This document shows positions 12,894 to 20,838 of a stretch of 64,000 bases of DNA, in pieces. This DNA comes from Rhodococcus rhodochrous. GTDB taxonomy: Bacteria; Actinomycetota; Actinomycetes; Mycobacteriales; Mycobacteriaceae. A program made the translations under genes and the position numbers. The notes below the pieces were generated by a model. It was not told the origin of the DNA. It did not search any database and saw nothing but the letters and a program-made list of their open reading frames with translations. The stretch lies in the NCBI RefSeq assembly GCF_014854695.1, contig NZ_CP027557.1, forward strand, positions 310,001 through 374,000, in the 5' to 3' direction. Positions within the stretch are counted from its first letter, which is position 1; each line of letters starts with the position of its first letter.

Positions 12894-13467
12894 CGAGAGG
12901 TCGGCCGACAGCGTCGGCGACCATCACGGCGAACATCCACAACCCCGCCGCGACGCCGGCGACCGCTGCAACGGCCGAGGCTGCGAAACCGCCCGCCAGA
13001 CCGACGATTCCGATCACCAGCATTCCCCAGCCCATGACCCGGAACATCGCGCGGCCGAAGGCCCGTGCGAACGGAACGAAATGCGCACCGACGACACAGA
13101 CCACCCACGCGACCGTCAGTTCCGAACGATCGAGCGACGCGAGAAGACGTGCGCCACCGACGATCAGCACGACCATGGCCACGACCGACACGAAGTAGAT
13201 CGTCGACGCCTGCTTCGAGGGCGGCTCCAACTGCTCGAAACTCCGCGGCCGAACGAGCACGGCCCACGCGAAAACAACGATGGCGCAGACCCACCCGGCC
13301 GCGACGATCCAGACCCACGGTGTTCCCAGAGCGGCACCGTTCACGAGCATGAAGGCCGACGCACCACCCGCGCCGATCAACGCTCCCCACACCTCGGGAC
13401 GATAGGTCGCTCGGTAACCCCTCGCCGTTCCCGGTCCGAATCGCTCCGCAGGCGGTGTCGTGCGCAT
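12847..13467 (-). CDS. small multi-pass membrane protein, unknown
   Basis: A 206-residue protein with about five predicted membrane helices (residues roughly 29-50, 52-72, 87-110, 117-138 and 140-185 as a long Ala/Gly/Val-rich pair). It has a basic C-terminal tail. GGGGGAACT before the ATG at 13467 is a convincing ribosome-binding site. I recognise no family. Its last 47 bp overlap the convergent hydrolase gene, so the two transcripts are antisense over their ends. Confidence 0.75.
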   Translation of the reverse strand: MRTTPPAERFGPGTARGYRATYRPEVWGALIGAGGASAFMLVNGAALGTPWVWIVAAGWVCAIVVFAWAVLVRPRSFEQLEPPSKQASTIYFVSVVAMVVLIVGGARLLASLDRSELTVAWVVCVVGAHFVPFARAFGRAMFRVMGWGMLVIGIVGLAGGFAASAVAAVAGVAAGLWMFAVMVADAVGRPLVNGRRSGSTVRRAPR

Positions 13468-13537
13468 CCAGTTCCCCCAACTCCGAGTCGACCACCGATC
13501 CGCCTGTGGACGCTAGCGGATGGGTGGCCGGTCGTCG

Positions 13538-14335
13538 TCAGAGTTCGCGCCAACTCCCGTCGTTCATGTCGTGTCCGTGCGCGGCCATCAACATGAGGCC
13601 ACCGTCGACGGGGATCGAGCGCCCCGTCAGGTACGACGAGCGTGGGGACGCGAGGAAGGCGACGACGGAGGCGACCTCGTTGACGTGCCCGGGACGTCCG
13701 GTGGGGTTGCCCGGTCGCTCCTCGTGGAAAGCCTCGGATTCGTCCATGCCGGTCATGGGCGTGGAAATCTCACCGGGAGCCACCGAGTTGACCGTGATGC
13801 CGTAGCGGGCCCATTCGAGGGCGAGGCACTGCGTGAGCATGCCGAGCCCGGCCTTCGCCGTGCAGTAGGCGGAGGCCCCGTAGCGGGGGATGTGTTCGTG
13901 GACGCTCGTGATGTTGACGATGCGTCCACCGCGACCGGAGTCGATCATGTGTCGCGCGGCGCGCTGGGAGCACAGGAACGGGCCGTCGAGGTCGGTGGAG
14001 AGCATCTCCCGCCACCGTTCGAAGGACAGGTCGAGCACCTCGTCGCGGTGTCCGGTGCCGGCGTTGTTGACGAGCACCCCGAGACCGCCGAGTTTCCCGG
14101 CGAGTTCGTCGATCACGTCGGCGGTGTCCGGGCTGGTCAGGTCCTGCCGGGCCACGAAACATCGCTGTCCGCGCTGTTCGACCGCGGCACGGGTGTCCTC
14201 GGCCCCGGCCTCGTCGGTGTGGAAGGTGATGCCGACGTCGAACCCCTCGGCGGCGAGCAGTTCGGCGGTCGCCTTGCCCATGCCGGAGTCGGCGCCGGTG
14301 ACGATGGCGAGTCTGTCGTGAGCTGGAGTGGTCAT
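13538..14335 (-). CDS. short-chain dehydrogenase/reductase
   Basis: A 265-residue classical SDR. Cofactor motif TGADSGMG near residues 14-21, NNAG near 90-93, catalytic Ser in ITSVHEH and YCTAK (Tyr, Lys) about 13 residues later, then the PG..(S)TPM motif after the active site. The C-terminal SIPVDGGLMLMAAHGHD tail is somewhat long and His-rich. The residue after the second strand is not acidic (TFHTDEAG), compatible with NADP(H). Probably acts on a hydroxyl/ketone pair; the substrate cannot be inferred. It is divergent from the phosphoesterase gene with 60 bp between. Confidence 0.88.
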   Translation of the reverse strand: MTTPAHDRLAIVTGADSGMGKATAELLAAEGFDVGITFHTDEAGAEDTRAAVEQRGQRCFVARQDLTSPDTADVIDELAGKLGGLGVLVNNAGTGHRDEVLDLSFERWREMLSTDLDGPFLCSQRAARHMIDSGRGGRIVNITSVHEHIPRYGASAYCTAKAGLGMLTQCLALEWARYGITVNSVAPGEISTPMTGMDESEAFHEERPGNPTGRPGHVNEVASVVAFLASPRSSYLTGRSIPVDGGLMLMAAHGHDMNDGSWREL

Positions 14336-14395
14336 GCGTCGTGGTTACCCATGAGCGCCCGCGGCACACTGCGAACCCACGGCAGACTGGGGCCC

Positions 14396-14899
14396 ATGCG
14401 TCTGCTGCTGCTCGCCGACACCCACGTACCGACGCGCGCCCGCGACCTGCCGCCGCAGGTGTGGGACGAGGTGGATCGTGCGGACGTGGTGATCCACGCG
14501 GGCGACTGGATGGACGTGGCGCTGCTCGACGCGCTGGAAGAGCGGTCCCGGCAGCTGGTCGCGTGCTGGGGCAACAACGACGGTCCGCTCCTGCGGGAAC
14601 GGCTGCCGGAGGTCGCGCGGGTGACCCTCGACGGTGTGCGCGTCGCGGTGGTGCACGAGACCGGGGCGTCGACCGGGCGCGACAAGCGGATGGCCGCGGC
14701 CTACTCCGACACCGACGTCCTCGTCTTCGGCCACTCGCACATCCCCTGGGACACGACCGCGCCGAGCGGGTTGCGCCTGCTCAACCCGGGTTCACCCACC
14801 GACCGGCGTCGGCAGCCGTACTGCACCTACATGACCGCGACGATCGACGCCGGCGTGCTCCGCGACGTCGAACTGCATCGGCTTCCGAAGAAGGGCTGA
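14396..14899 (+). CDS. YfcE-type metallophosphoesterase
   Basis: A 167-residue calcineurin-like phosphodiesterase of the small YfcE/MJ0936 class. All metal-ligand motifs are seen in order: D8-T-H10, GDW (Asp37) within HAGDW, GNND (60-62 region), VVHE, and GHSH near the C-terminus. The short length without a lid domain is typical. Enzymes of this class hydrolyse phosphodiesters in vitro; a physiological substrate is rarely known. The ATG at 14396 matches the family N-terminus exactly; the much longer open frame upstream is an antisense shadow of the SDR gene. Confidence 0.9.
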   Translation: MRLLLLADTHVPTRARDLPPQVWDEVDRADVVIHAGDWMDVALLDALEERSRQLVACWGNNDGPLLRERLPEVARVTLDGVRVAVVHETGASTGRDKRMAAAYSDTDVLVFGHSHIPWDTTAPSGLRLLNPGSPTDRRRQPYCTYMTATIDAGVLRDVELHRLPKKG

Positions 14900-14910
14900 C
14901 ACCGGGACGC

Positions 14911-15537
14911 TCAGCCCAGCCGGTCGGCAAGGATTGTGGCACCCGGCCCGGTCAGCTCGCGCGCGATCCCTCGTCGTCCCGCCATGGTCATGAGCACTGC
15001 TTCTCCCGGACCTGCGGCTTCGGGACCCCGTCCCCGCGACCAGCCGAGGTCGGTCGTGACGAGCCGCACGCCGCGGGCCTTCCAGAATCCACGCAGAGGT
15101 AACGCGGTGACGGCGAACGGCAACGCGACACGCAGACGCTCGGCAGGCACCGTGCGGGCGAGGCCGAGTGGTCGTCGGATGTCCTGGTGGTGGATGAGGG
15201 CGTCGACGAGACCGACGCGACCACCCAGCGCTGCGGTGGATCCCTGCGGATCGAGGTGGTTCCGCAGAAACCGGACGAGTTCGTCGGGTCCGAGGTCCGC
15301 ATAGTCGGCGAGTGCGGCCTCGTTGAGTTTCCACGGGCGGAATCGGGTGGCCGCCAGTCGTCGCACCAGGTCGCGAGGTCCGTGCTCCTCGTAGCTGATC
15401 ATGTGGGCGACGACGTCCCGCACCGTCCACCCCTCACAGAGGCTCGGGTGTTCCCACTGTTCCGGCGACAGTGTCTCCAGGAGATCGGCGAGGTCGGCGC
15501 GCTCGTCGTGGGCCATCGCCAGGACGGACCCGGTCAT
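14911..15537 (-). CDS. DinB/mycothiol-dependent maleylpyruvate isomerase-type protein
   Basis: A 208-residue member of the actinobacterial family (TIGR03083/MDMPI-N, DinB four-helix fold). Hallmark: WEHPSLCEGWTVRDVVAHM early in the protein, with a metal-ligand His, and a later HHQDIRRPLG segment giving the second His/Asp group. Characterised members are mycothiol-dependent maleylpyruvate isomerases; most are of unknown thiol-linked function. The ATG at 15537 (MTGSVLAMAHDE) is chosen over the longer frame. This window has a gentisate pathway without its own isomerase 13 kb away, so a link is possible but unsupported by position. Confidence 0.8.
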   Translation of the reverse strand: MTGSVLAMAHDERADLADLLETLSPEQWEHPSLCEGWTVRDVVAHMISYEEHGPRDLVRRLAATRFRPWKLNEAALADYADLGPDELVRFLRNHLDPQGSTAALGGRVGLVDALIHHQDIRRPLGLARTVPAERLRVALPFAVTALPLRGFWKARGVRLVTTDLGWSRGRGPEAAGPGEAVLMTMAGRRGIARELTGPGATILADRLG

Positions 15538-15559
15538 GGCCACAAGGTAGGCGATTCGA

Positions 15560-15605
15560 GGGAGGTTGTGTTCGTTTTTTCGCGAACGGACGCACACAAC
15601 CTCCC
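15560..15605. terminator. inverted repeat, probable terminator
   Basis: Perfect 12-bp arms (15560-15571 GGGAGGTTGTGT; 15594-15605 complement) with a smaller nested CGTT/AACG pair inside. It lies 6 bp past the stop of the TetR gene and before the next gene on the same strand, so it likely ends the TetR transcript. There is no clear U-run. Confidence 0.6.
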
Positions 15606-15610
15606 CGAAC

Positions 15611-16153
15611 TCAGTCGCCCGGGCCGATCAATTTCCGCACGACCTTCAGGAGTTCGTCGACATCCTCGGGCGGCGTCGTGCTCGTCTCGCCCGACATGGC
15701 GGCACCGTAGTAGAGGCCGTCGCCGATGAGTGCCACCGCGCGTGCTGCCGCGGGGTCGGTGACCTCCTCCGCGAGGGCGTCGAACCAACCCTGGTGGATG
15801 TGGCGCAGTGCCTGCTGGGCGCGCGGGTTCGCGGTCTGGCTCAGGCGGGTCAGGGCGACGATGGCCCGGTCGATCGGGGTGTCGGCGAAGACCGAGGTGC
15901 GGATGTAGTACGCCGCCGGCCCTTCGGGAGCCGCACACATGCGTTCGACGTCCTCGGCGCCGAGCGCTTCGACGTGCTCGGCGAGACCTTCGACCAGAGC
16001 ATCCTTCGACGGGAAGTGGTAGAGCAGGCCACCTTTCGAGACGCCGGCGGCCGCGGCGACGGCCTCGAGGGTCGCGGCCCGTTCGCCCTGCTCGAGCAGG
16101 ATCGTCACGAAGGCGTCGAGAAGTTTGGCGCGGGCGGCTGGGGCGGGTGGCAC
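15611..16153 (-). CDS. TetR-family repressor of the divergent MFS exporter
   Basis: A 180-residue repressor. The HTH is TLEAVAAAAGVSKGGLLYHFPSKDALVEG near residues 27-55; the C-terminal ligand domain has WF.ALAEEV and a helix rich in Ala. The GTG at 16153 starts right at VPPAPAARAKLLDAF, matching the usual 10-15 residues before the first helix; the longer frame would run through the operator. It is divergent from the DHA2-type exporter, with a perfect palindrome between the two starts, so it very likely represses both the exporter and itself, released by an exported compound. The ligand is unknown. Confidence 0.92.
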   Translation of the reverse strand: MPPAPAARAKLLDAFVTILLEQGERAATLEAVAAAAGVSKGGLLYHFPSKDALVEGLAEHVEALGAEDVERMCAAPEGPAAYYIRTSVFADTPIDRAIVALTRLSQTANPRAQQALRHIHQGWFDALAEEVTDPAAARAVALIGDGLYYGAAMSGETSTTPPEDVDELLKVVRKLIGPGD

Positions 16154-16171
16154 GGCCCGATCGTACGACGT

Positions 16172-16203
16172 CGTTACTGTACCGTCCAGCTGGTACAGTA
16201 ACG
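16172..16203. promoter_or_regulatory. perfect 12-bp palindrome, TetR operator
   Basis: CGTTACTGTACC (16172-16183) and its exact complement at 16192-16203, centre spacing 8 bp. TACAGT at 16194-16199 and its mirror on the other strand can each serve as a -10 element, so one bound dimer would cover both divergent promoters. It lies 19 bp from the TetR start and 37 bp from the MFS start. Confidence 0.85.
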
Positions 16204-16239
16204 AGGGTTCGATTCCTCTCTCGCGAAAGTTCGATATCC

Positions 16240-17796
16240 GTGGCGACATCTGTGCCTGTTTCGGAACCCATCGTGAGGAAGGCGGCTCCTCGGGACTGGG
16301 TCGCCCTCGCGGTGCTCATGCTCCCCGTGCTGCTCGTGTCGGTGGACAACACCGTCCTTGCGTTCGCGCTGCCCGGGATCTCGTCCGCACTGCAGCCCAC
16401 CGCCGCACAACAGCTGTGGATCATCGACATCTATCCGCTGGTGCTCGCGGGCCTGCTGGTGGCGATGGGCAGCCTCGGCGACCGCATCGGACGGCGCCGG
16501 TTGCTGCTTATCGGCGCGACCGGCTTCGCCGCCGTCTCGGTGGCCGCGGCCTATGCGCCCTCCGCGGAACTGCTCGTGACGGCACGCGGCGTGCTCGGCT
16601 TCTTCGGGGCCATGCTCATGCCGTCGACGCTGTCGTTGCTGCGCAACATCTTCCTCGACGCCGGCCAACGTCGCCTCGCCATCGCGATCTGGGCCTCGTG
16701 CTTCGCAGCGGGTGCCGCGCTGGGGCCGATCGTGGGCGGGTTCCTCCTCGAACATGCCTGGTGGGGTTCGGTCTTCCTGCTGGCGGTGCCGGTACTGATT
16801 CCGCTGCTCGTGCTCGCGCCGATGTTCGTTCCCGAGTCGAAGGACCCGAATCCGGGCCGCATCGACGTCGTCAGTATCGCACTGTCGATGCTGGCCCTCG
16901 CCCCGATCGTCTTCGCTGTCAAGAAGATCGCCGACAGCGGCATCGGTGCCGTCGTCATCGTCCCGGCCGTGGTCGGGGTGGTCGCGCTCGTCGCCTTCGT
17001 GCGCCGGCAGCTGCGTCGCCCGAATCCGATGCTCGACGTCCGTCTGTTTCGCGTACCCACCTTCTCCGGTGCCGTCGCGGTGAACCTGCTGTCCGTCGTC
17101 TCCCTCGTGGGCTTCCTGTTCTTCGTGTCCCAGCATCTGCAACTCGTGATCGGACAGAGCCCGATGGAGGCCGGACTGAGCCTGGTCCCGGGACTGGCGG
17201 TGATGGTCGTGGCCGGGATGTCGGTGGTCGTGCTCGTGCGGTGGGTGCAGCCGTCGTCGATCATCGTCTGCGCGCTCCTGCTCTCGGCGACCGGCTACGC
17301 GCTGGTGTTCCTGCTGGCCTCACCGTCGGCGCTCGCACCGATCATCGTGGCGTTCGCGGTGCTCGGCGCGGGTATCGGAGCGGCGGAGACGTTGTCGAAC
17401 GACCTCATCGTCTCCAGCGTCCCGCCGGCGAAGGCCGGTGCCGCGTCGGCGGTGTCGGAGACGGCCTACGAGATGGGTGCCGTGCTCGGTACGGCGATCC
17501 TCGGGTCGGTGCTCTCCGCGTCCTACAGCGCGCACCTGCTGCTCCCTGCCGGGCTGAGCTCGGAGCAGGCGCAGGCCGCCCGCGAGACACTCGGTGGTGC
17601 CCACGCCGTGGCCGAGACCCTGCCCGTCGACCGGGCCGACGCGTTGCTCGCTGCCGCGGGATCGGCGTTCGACAGCGGCGTCACCATCACCTCGGGGATC
17701 GGCGTGGTGCTCATGATCGCCTCCGCCGGAATCGCGTGGTTCACGCTGCGCCCGTGCCGTGACGTAGCACCCCACACGGAATCCGAGATCGTTTAA
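16240..17796 (+). CDS. DHA2-type MFS multidrug exporter (14 TM)
   Basis: A 518-residue proton-driven exporter with about 14 membrane helices, the size of the QacA/SmvA/EmrB subgroup. Motif A is seen as MGSLGDRIGRRRLLL after helix 2, motif D1 in helix 1 is VLMLPVLLVSVDNTVLAFALP (with Asp-Asn-Thr), and motif C is GAALGPIVGG in helix 5. The GTG at 16240 begins VATSVPVSEP; the open frame extends further upstream only through the operator. Control by the divergent TetR is inferred from the palindrome. Known relatives expel quaternary ammonium compounds and dyes; the actual substrate is unknown. Confidence 0.9.
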   Translation: MATSVPVSEPIVRKAAPRDWVALAVLMLPVLLVSVDNTVLAFALPGISSALQPTAAQQLWIIDIYPLVLAGLLVAMGSLGDRIGRRRLLLIGATGFAAVSVAAAYAPSAELLVTARGVLGFFGAMLMPSTLSLLRNIFLDAGQRRLAIAIWASCFAAGAALGPIVGGFLLEHAWWGSVFLLAVPVLIPLLVLAPMFVPESKDPNPGRIDVVSIALSMLALAPIVFAVKKIADSGIGAVVIVPAVVGVVALVAFVRRQLRRPNPMLDVRLFRVPTFSGAVAVNLLSVVSLVGFLFFVSQHLQLVIGQSPMEAGLSLVPGLAVMVVAGMSVVVLVRWVQPSSIIVCALLLSATGYALVFLLASPSALAPIIVAFAVLGAGIGAAETLSNDLIVSSVPPAKAGAASAVSETAYEMGAVLGTAILGSVLSASYSAHLLLPAGLSSEQAQAARETLGGAHAVAETLPVDRADALLAAAGSAFDSGVTITSGIGVVLMIASAGIAWFTLRPCRDVAPHTESEIV

Positions 17797-17805
17797 ATTT
17801 GCAGA

Positions 17806-18492
17806 ATGCGGAAACTGGTGTGGGCGCTCGTCGCCGTCGTGGTCGTGGCGCTGCTCGGCTTCTTCGTTGCCCCATGGGTCTACGGGACGTTCATCGCCGA
17901 GGACGACGCACCTGCCGCGTCCGTCTCGACCGAGGGTGCCGAAGCCGCGACCGGCGAGCTCGACGGGGAGTGGACCGTCGTCGAGGGTGCCGAACCCAAC
18001 CGCACCGCCGCCGGTTACACCGTGCACGAGATCCTGCGTGGTGCCGACGTCACCGTGGTCGGCAGCACCGATCAGGTCTCCGGTTCGGCGACCGTCACCG
18101 ACGGCACCCTCGAGGCCGCCGAGGTCGTCGTGCAGGTCGAGGGCATCACCACCGACAGCGGCCAGCGCGACAACCAGTTCCGCACCCGGGTCATGGACAC
18201 CGCGACGCACCCGACGGCGACGTTCGCGCTCACCGAGCCGGTGGACCTGTCGACCCTGCCCGACGACGGCAGCATCGGTACCGTCACCGCGACCGGCACG
18301 CTCACTCTGCGCGGTGCCGAACGACCCGTGACCGTCGACGTCGACGTCCTGCGCACGGGCGAGCGACTCGTGGCGTCGGGCAGCATCCCCACCACCTGGA
18401 CCGACTACGGCGTGGAGCCGCCGAACCTCGGATTCGTGACGGTCGACGGCGCGGGCAGCGTCGACTTCCTCGTCACGCTCGAGCAGAACTGA
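17806..18492 (+). CDS. membrane-anchored YceI-family lipid-binding protein
   Basis: A 228-residue protein with an N-terminal membrane anchor (residues 4-27, VWALVAVVVVALLGFFVAPWVYG) and an extracytoplasmic YceI lipocalin-like domain from about residue 50. The family pattern is evident: GEWTV..G, AGYTVHE, VSGSATV.DG.LEAAEVVV, DNQFRTRVMDTATHPTATF and LTLRG..RPVTVDVDV. YceI proteins bind polyprenoid or lipid tails in a beta barrel. It starts 9 bp after the MFS stop, so it may be co-transcribed and TetR-controlled. The 3' end overlaps the convergent hydroxylase by 20 bp. Confidence 0.9.
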   Translation: MRKLVWALVAVVVVALLGFFVAPWVYGTFIAEDDAPAASVSTEGAEAATGELDGEWTVVEGAEPNRTAAGYTVHEILRGADVTVVGSTDQVSGSATVTDGTLEAAEVVVQVEGITTDSGQRDNQFRTRVMDTATHPTATFALTEPVDLSTLPDDGSIGTVTATGTLTLRGAERPVTVDVDVLRTGERLVASGSIPTTWTDYGVEPPNLGFVTVDGAGSVDFLVTLEQN

Positions 18493-19420
18493 CGTTCTCG
18501 GTCTCCTCCGCGTGGGTCTGCTTCGGCGCCCAGCCGGGCGGGCCGAAGGCGTAACCGAGCTTGTCGCGGAACGTCCCGGCCGTACGCCAGTCGCGGGCGA
18601 TCGCCCGGTACTCGTGCGTCTGCAGGTCCCAGATGTTGTACGTGCCGACAGGCTTGGTGAGCCCGTAGGTGGGACGGTGGTCCTCGGCCTTGAAGGTTCC
18701 GAACATCCGGTCCCAGATGATGAGGATGCCGGCGTAGTTGCGGTCGAGATAGTCGGGATCGGAGCCGTGGTGCACCCGATGGTGCGACGGCGTGTTGAAC
18801 ACGAACTCGATCGGGCGGGGGAGCTTGCCGACCCGCTCGGTGTGCACGAAGAACTGGTAGACGAGGCTGACGGAGAAGCCGACGAAGACCATCCACGGCG
18901 GGATGCCGATCAGGGGGAGCGGCAGCCACATGATGATCTCGCCGCTGTTGTTCCACTTCTGGCGCAGCGCGGTCGCGTAGTTGAAGTACTCGCTCGAGTG
19001 GTGCGCCTGGTGGGTCGCCCAGACCAGGCGGACACGGTGCGCCATCCGGTGGTACCAGTACCAGAGGACGTCGATGCCGACGAGCAGGATCACCCACGTG
19101 TACCAGGCGTCGGCGGGCAGGTGCCAGGGCGCGACGTAGACCCACAGGGCCGAGTATCCGACGAGGGCCAGTACCTTCCAGGCGGCGCTCGTGACGATGG
19201 AGACCAGACCCATCGAGATGCTCGCGCGCGCGTCCCGCTTCTCGTAGCCGCCGCGCGGCGGATGGGCGCGTCCGTCGGGGCCCGGTTCGACGTGTTCGAG
19301 GGTGCGGGCCGCGATCCATTCGAGGATCAGGAAGGTGAGGAAGGCGGGAATCGCCAGGGTCACCGGATCGTGGAGGGGGTCGAGCAGCGACCCCCACGAT
19401 TCCTGCAGGGTTTCCCACAT
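18473..19420 (-). CDS. sterol desaturase / fatty acid hydroxylase superfamily
   Basis: A 315-residue integral membrane di-iron oxygenase. The three histidine clusters are all there: HRMAH, HQAHHSSE and HHRVHHG, placed between hydrophobic helices as in C5-sterol desaturase and carotenoid or fatty acid hydroxylases. Probable reaction: O2-dependent hydroxylation or desaturation of a lipid. The ATG at 19420 (MWETLQESW) follows an AGGTCGTTGCG spacer; the longer frame would cross the divergent promoter region. A candidate electron donor is not encoded nearby. It is divergent from an Rrf2 regulator 196 bp away. Confidence 0.9.
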   Translation of the reverse strand: MWETLQESWGSLLDPLHDPVTLAIPAFLTFLILEWIAARTLEHVEPGPDGRAHPPRGGYEKRDARASISMGLVSIVTSAAWKVLALVGYSALWVYVAPWHLPADAWYTWVILLVGIDVLWYWYHRMAHRVRLVWATHQAHHSSEYFNYATALRQKWNNSGEIIMWLPLPLIGIPPWMVFVGFSVSLVYQFFVHTERVGKLPRPIEFVFNTPSHHRVHHGSDPDYLDRNYAGILIIWDRMFGTFKAEDHRPTYGLTKPVGTYNIWDLQTHEYRAIARDWRTAGTFRDKLGYAFGPPGWAPKQTHAEETENVSSARA

Positions 19421-19616
19421 CGCAACGACCTCCGATAGCTGTGAACAACCGTCCACGTTACCGCTGGTGTGGCATGGATCACCAGAGCCCTGCCGTGCGA
19501 CCCGGGTCGCGACTCGCGTCCGCACGATTCCGGGTGGTCCGGTATTGCTGGTAGGAATTGACCCGTCCCGTCGAGACGGGCCGGTCGACGACATCAGGCA
19601 GCGCGAGAGGCATGGC

Positions 19617-20081
19617 ATGCACATCACCGCGAGGGTCGACTACGCCGTGCGGACCCTGCTCGAACTCGCGGCGATCGAGGACGGTCGCCTGACGAAGGCG
19701 GAGACCCTCGCGACGGCGCAGAACATCCCGCACAAATTCCTCGAGGCGGTTCTCGCCGACCTGCGTCGTGGCGGGCTGGTGAACAGCCGGCGGGGACCGG
19801 AGGGCGGTTACTGGCTCGCGCGACCCGCGGCCGAGATCTCCATCGCCGACATCATCCGCACGGTCGAGGGGCCGTTGGCGTCGGTGCGCGGCGAGCGGCC
19901 CGAGGACGTCGTCTACAGCGGGGCCGCCGAACGACTGCAGGACGTGTGGATCGCCGTGCGTGTGAACCTGCGCGCCGTGCTCGAAGAGGTGTCGCTCGCG
20001 GACGTCGTCACGGGAGGCCTCCCCGGTTTCGTGGAGGATCTCACGAAGGATCCGGGGGCCTGGGAGCGTCGCCGGGTGTGA
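19617..20081 (+). CDS. Rrf2-family regulator without cluster cysteines
   Basis: A 154-residue winged-helix regulator. The N-terminus MHITARVDYAVRTLLELA and the wing RRGPEGGYWLARPAAEIS are classic for Rrf2. There is no cysteine in the protein, so it cannot bind an Fe-S cluster as IscR/NsrR/RsrR do, and it resembles the CymR-type protein-sensing or ligand-sensing members. Upstream, 19569-19582 has CCCGTC-GA-GACGGG, a 6-bp dyad, which may be its operator. Divergence from the lipid hydroxylase gene makes that gene a candidate target. Confidence 0.88.
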   Translation: MHITARVDYAVRTLLELAAIEDGRLTKAETLATAQNIPHKFLEAVLADLRRGGLVNSRRGPEGGYWLARPAAEISIADIIRTVEGPLASVRGERPEDVVYSGAAERLQDVWIAVRVNLRAVLEEVSLADVVTGGLPGFVEDLTKDPGAWERRRV

Positions 20082-20123
20082 AACCCGCGATAGGCCGGGA
20101 TCGCCTGTGGGCGATGTCATAAC

Positions 20124-20159
20124 TTTGCACAACTCTGCAAACTTACAGAGCTCTGCAAA
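20124..20159. promoter_or_regulatory. repeat cluster, probable operator of TetR-MMPL operon
   Basis: CTCTGCAAA occurs at 20133-20141 and 20151-20159 (18-bp period), TTTGCA at 20124-20129 is its inverted partner, and CAGAGCTCTG at 20146-20155 is a perfect 10-bp palindrome. The AT-rich block is unusual in this genome and lies immediately before the TetR start. Confidence 0.7.
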
Positions 20160-20177
20160 ATCGGTACCTTGGATGAA

Positions 20178-20771
20178 GTGACCATCACTCCCGGCCTGCG
20201 CGACCGCAAGAAGGCAGCCACTCGCGCGGCTCTCGCGACCGCCGCGGCCGAACTGGCCCGCGAACACGGTCTGTCCGCCGTGACGGCCGATGCGATCGCA
20301 GCGCGCGCGGACGTCTCGACCCGCACCTTCCACAACTACTTCGCCAGTAAGGAAGACGCCGTCCTCGCCTATCTCGAGACCCGGGTCGAGGAGTGGATCG
20401 ACCTGCTGCGCGATCGTCCCGCCGACGAGGACATCATGGACTCGCTGCTCACGGTGGCCCTGGACGTCGTGCAGAACCCTGCCTGGCCGTTCGACGAAAT
20501 CGTCGCGTGCATCACCCTGCTCGAGGAGAGCAATGTGCTGCTGTCCCGGCAGATCGAGGTCGAGCGGCGCTCGTCGCAGTTGCTCGTCGAGATCATCGCC
20601 GAACGCACCGGCACCGACCCCGACGCCGATCTGTATCCCTCGCTGCTGAACTACGCCGCCATGGGCGCCGTGCGCGCGGCCATGGAGACACACGCGACCG
20701 GGACGACGGACAGGTCGGTCGAAGAGCTGATCCGCGAGGCGTTCGACCAGCTCCGACGCGGATTCTCCTGA
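20178..20771 (+). CDS. TetR-family regulator of the adjacent MMPL exporter
   Basis: A 197-residue regulator. Basic helix GLRDRKKAATRAALATAAAEL, then HTH TADAIAARADVSTRTFHNYFASKEDAVLAY. The HNYF(A/P).KE pattern belongs to the subgroup that in mycobacteria controls MmpL-type exporters and lipid genes. The start is GTG at 20178 or TTG at 20169; no ribosome-binding site distinguishes them. The gene is followed by the MMPL gene after 67 bp in the same direction and preceded by a palindromic operator, so an autoregulated operon is likely. Confidence 0.9.
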   Translation: MTITPGLRDRKKAATRAALATAAAELAREHGLSAVTADAIAARADVSTRTFHNYFASKEDAVLAYLETRVEEWIDLLRDRPADEDIMDSLLTVALDVVQNPAWPFDEIVACITLLEESNVLLSRQIEVERRSSQLLVEIIAERTGTDPDADLYPSLLNYAAMGAVRAAMETHATGTTDRSVEELIREAFDQLRRGFS

Positions 20772-20838
20772 CCCCGGACCTCTGCCCGTTCCGACCATCC
20801 GACCCCACCAGGATCTTCCGACATAGAAAGGGTGCCCC

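Noticed and set aside
14911-15537. Naming the DinB-type gene as the gentisate-pathway isomerase.
   Set aside because: The family is large and mostly uncharacterised, and the gene lies 13 kb from the pathway with no shared operator.
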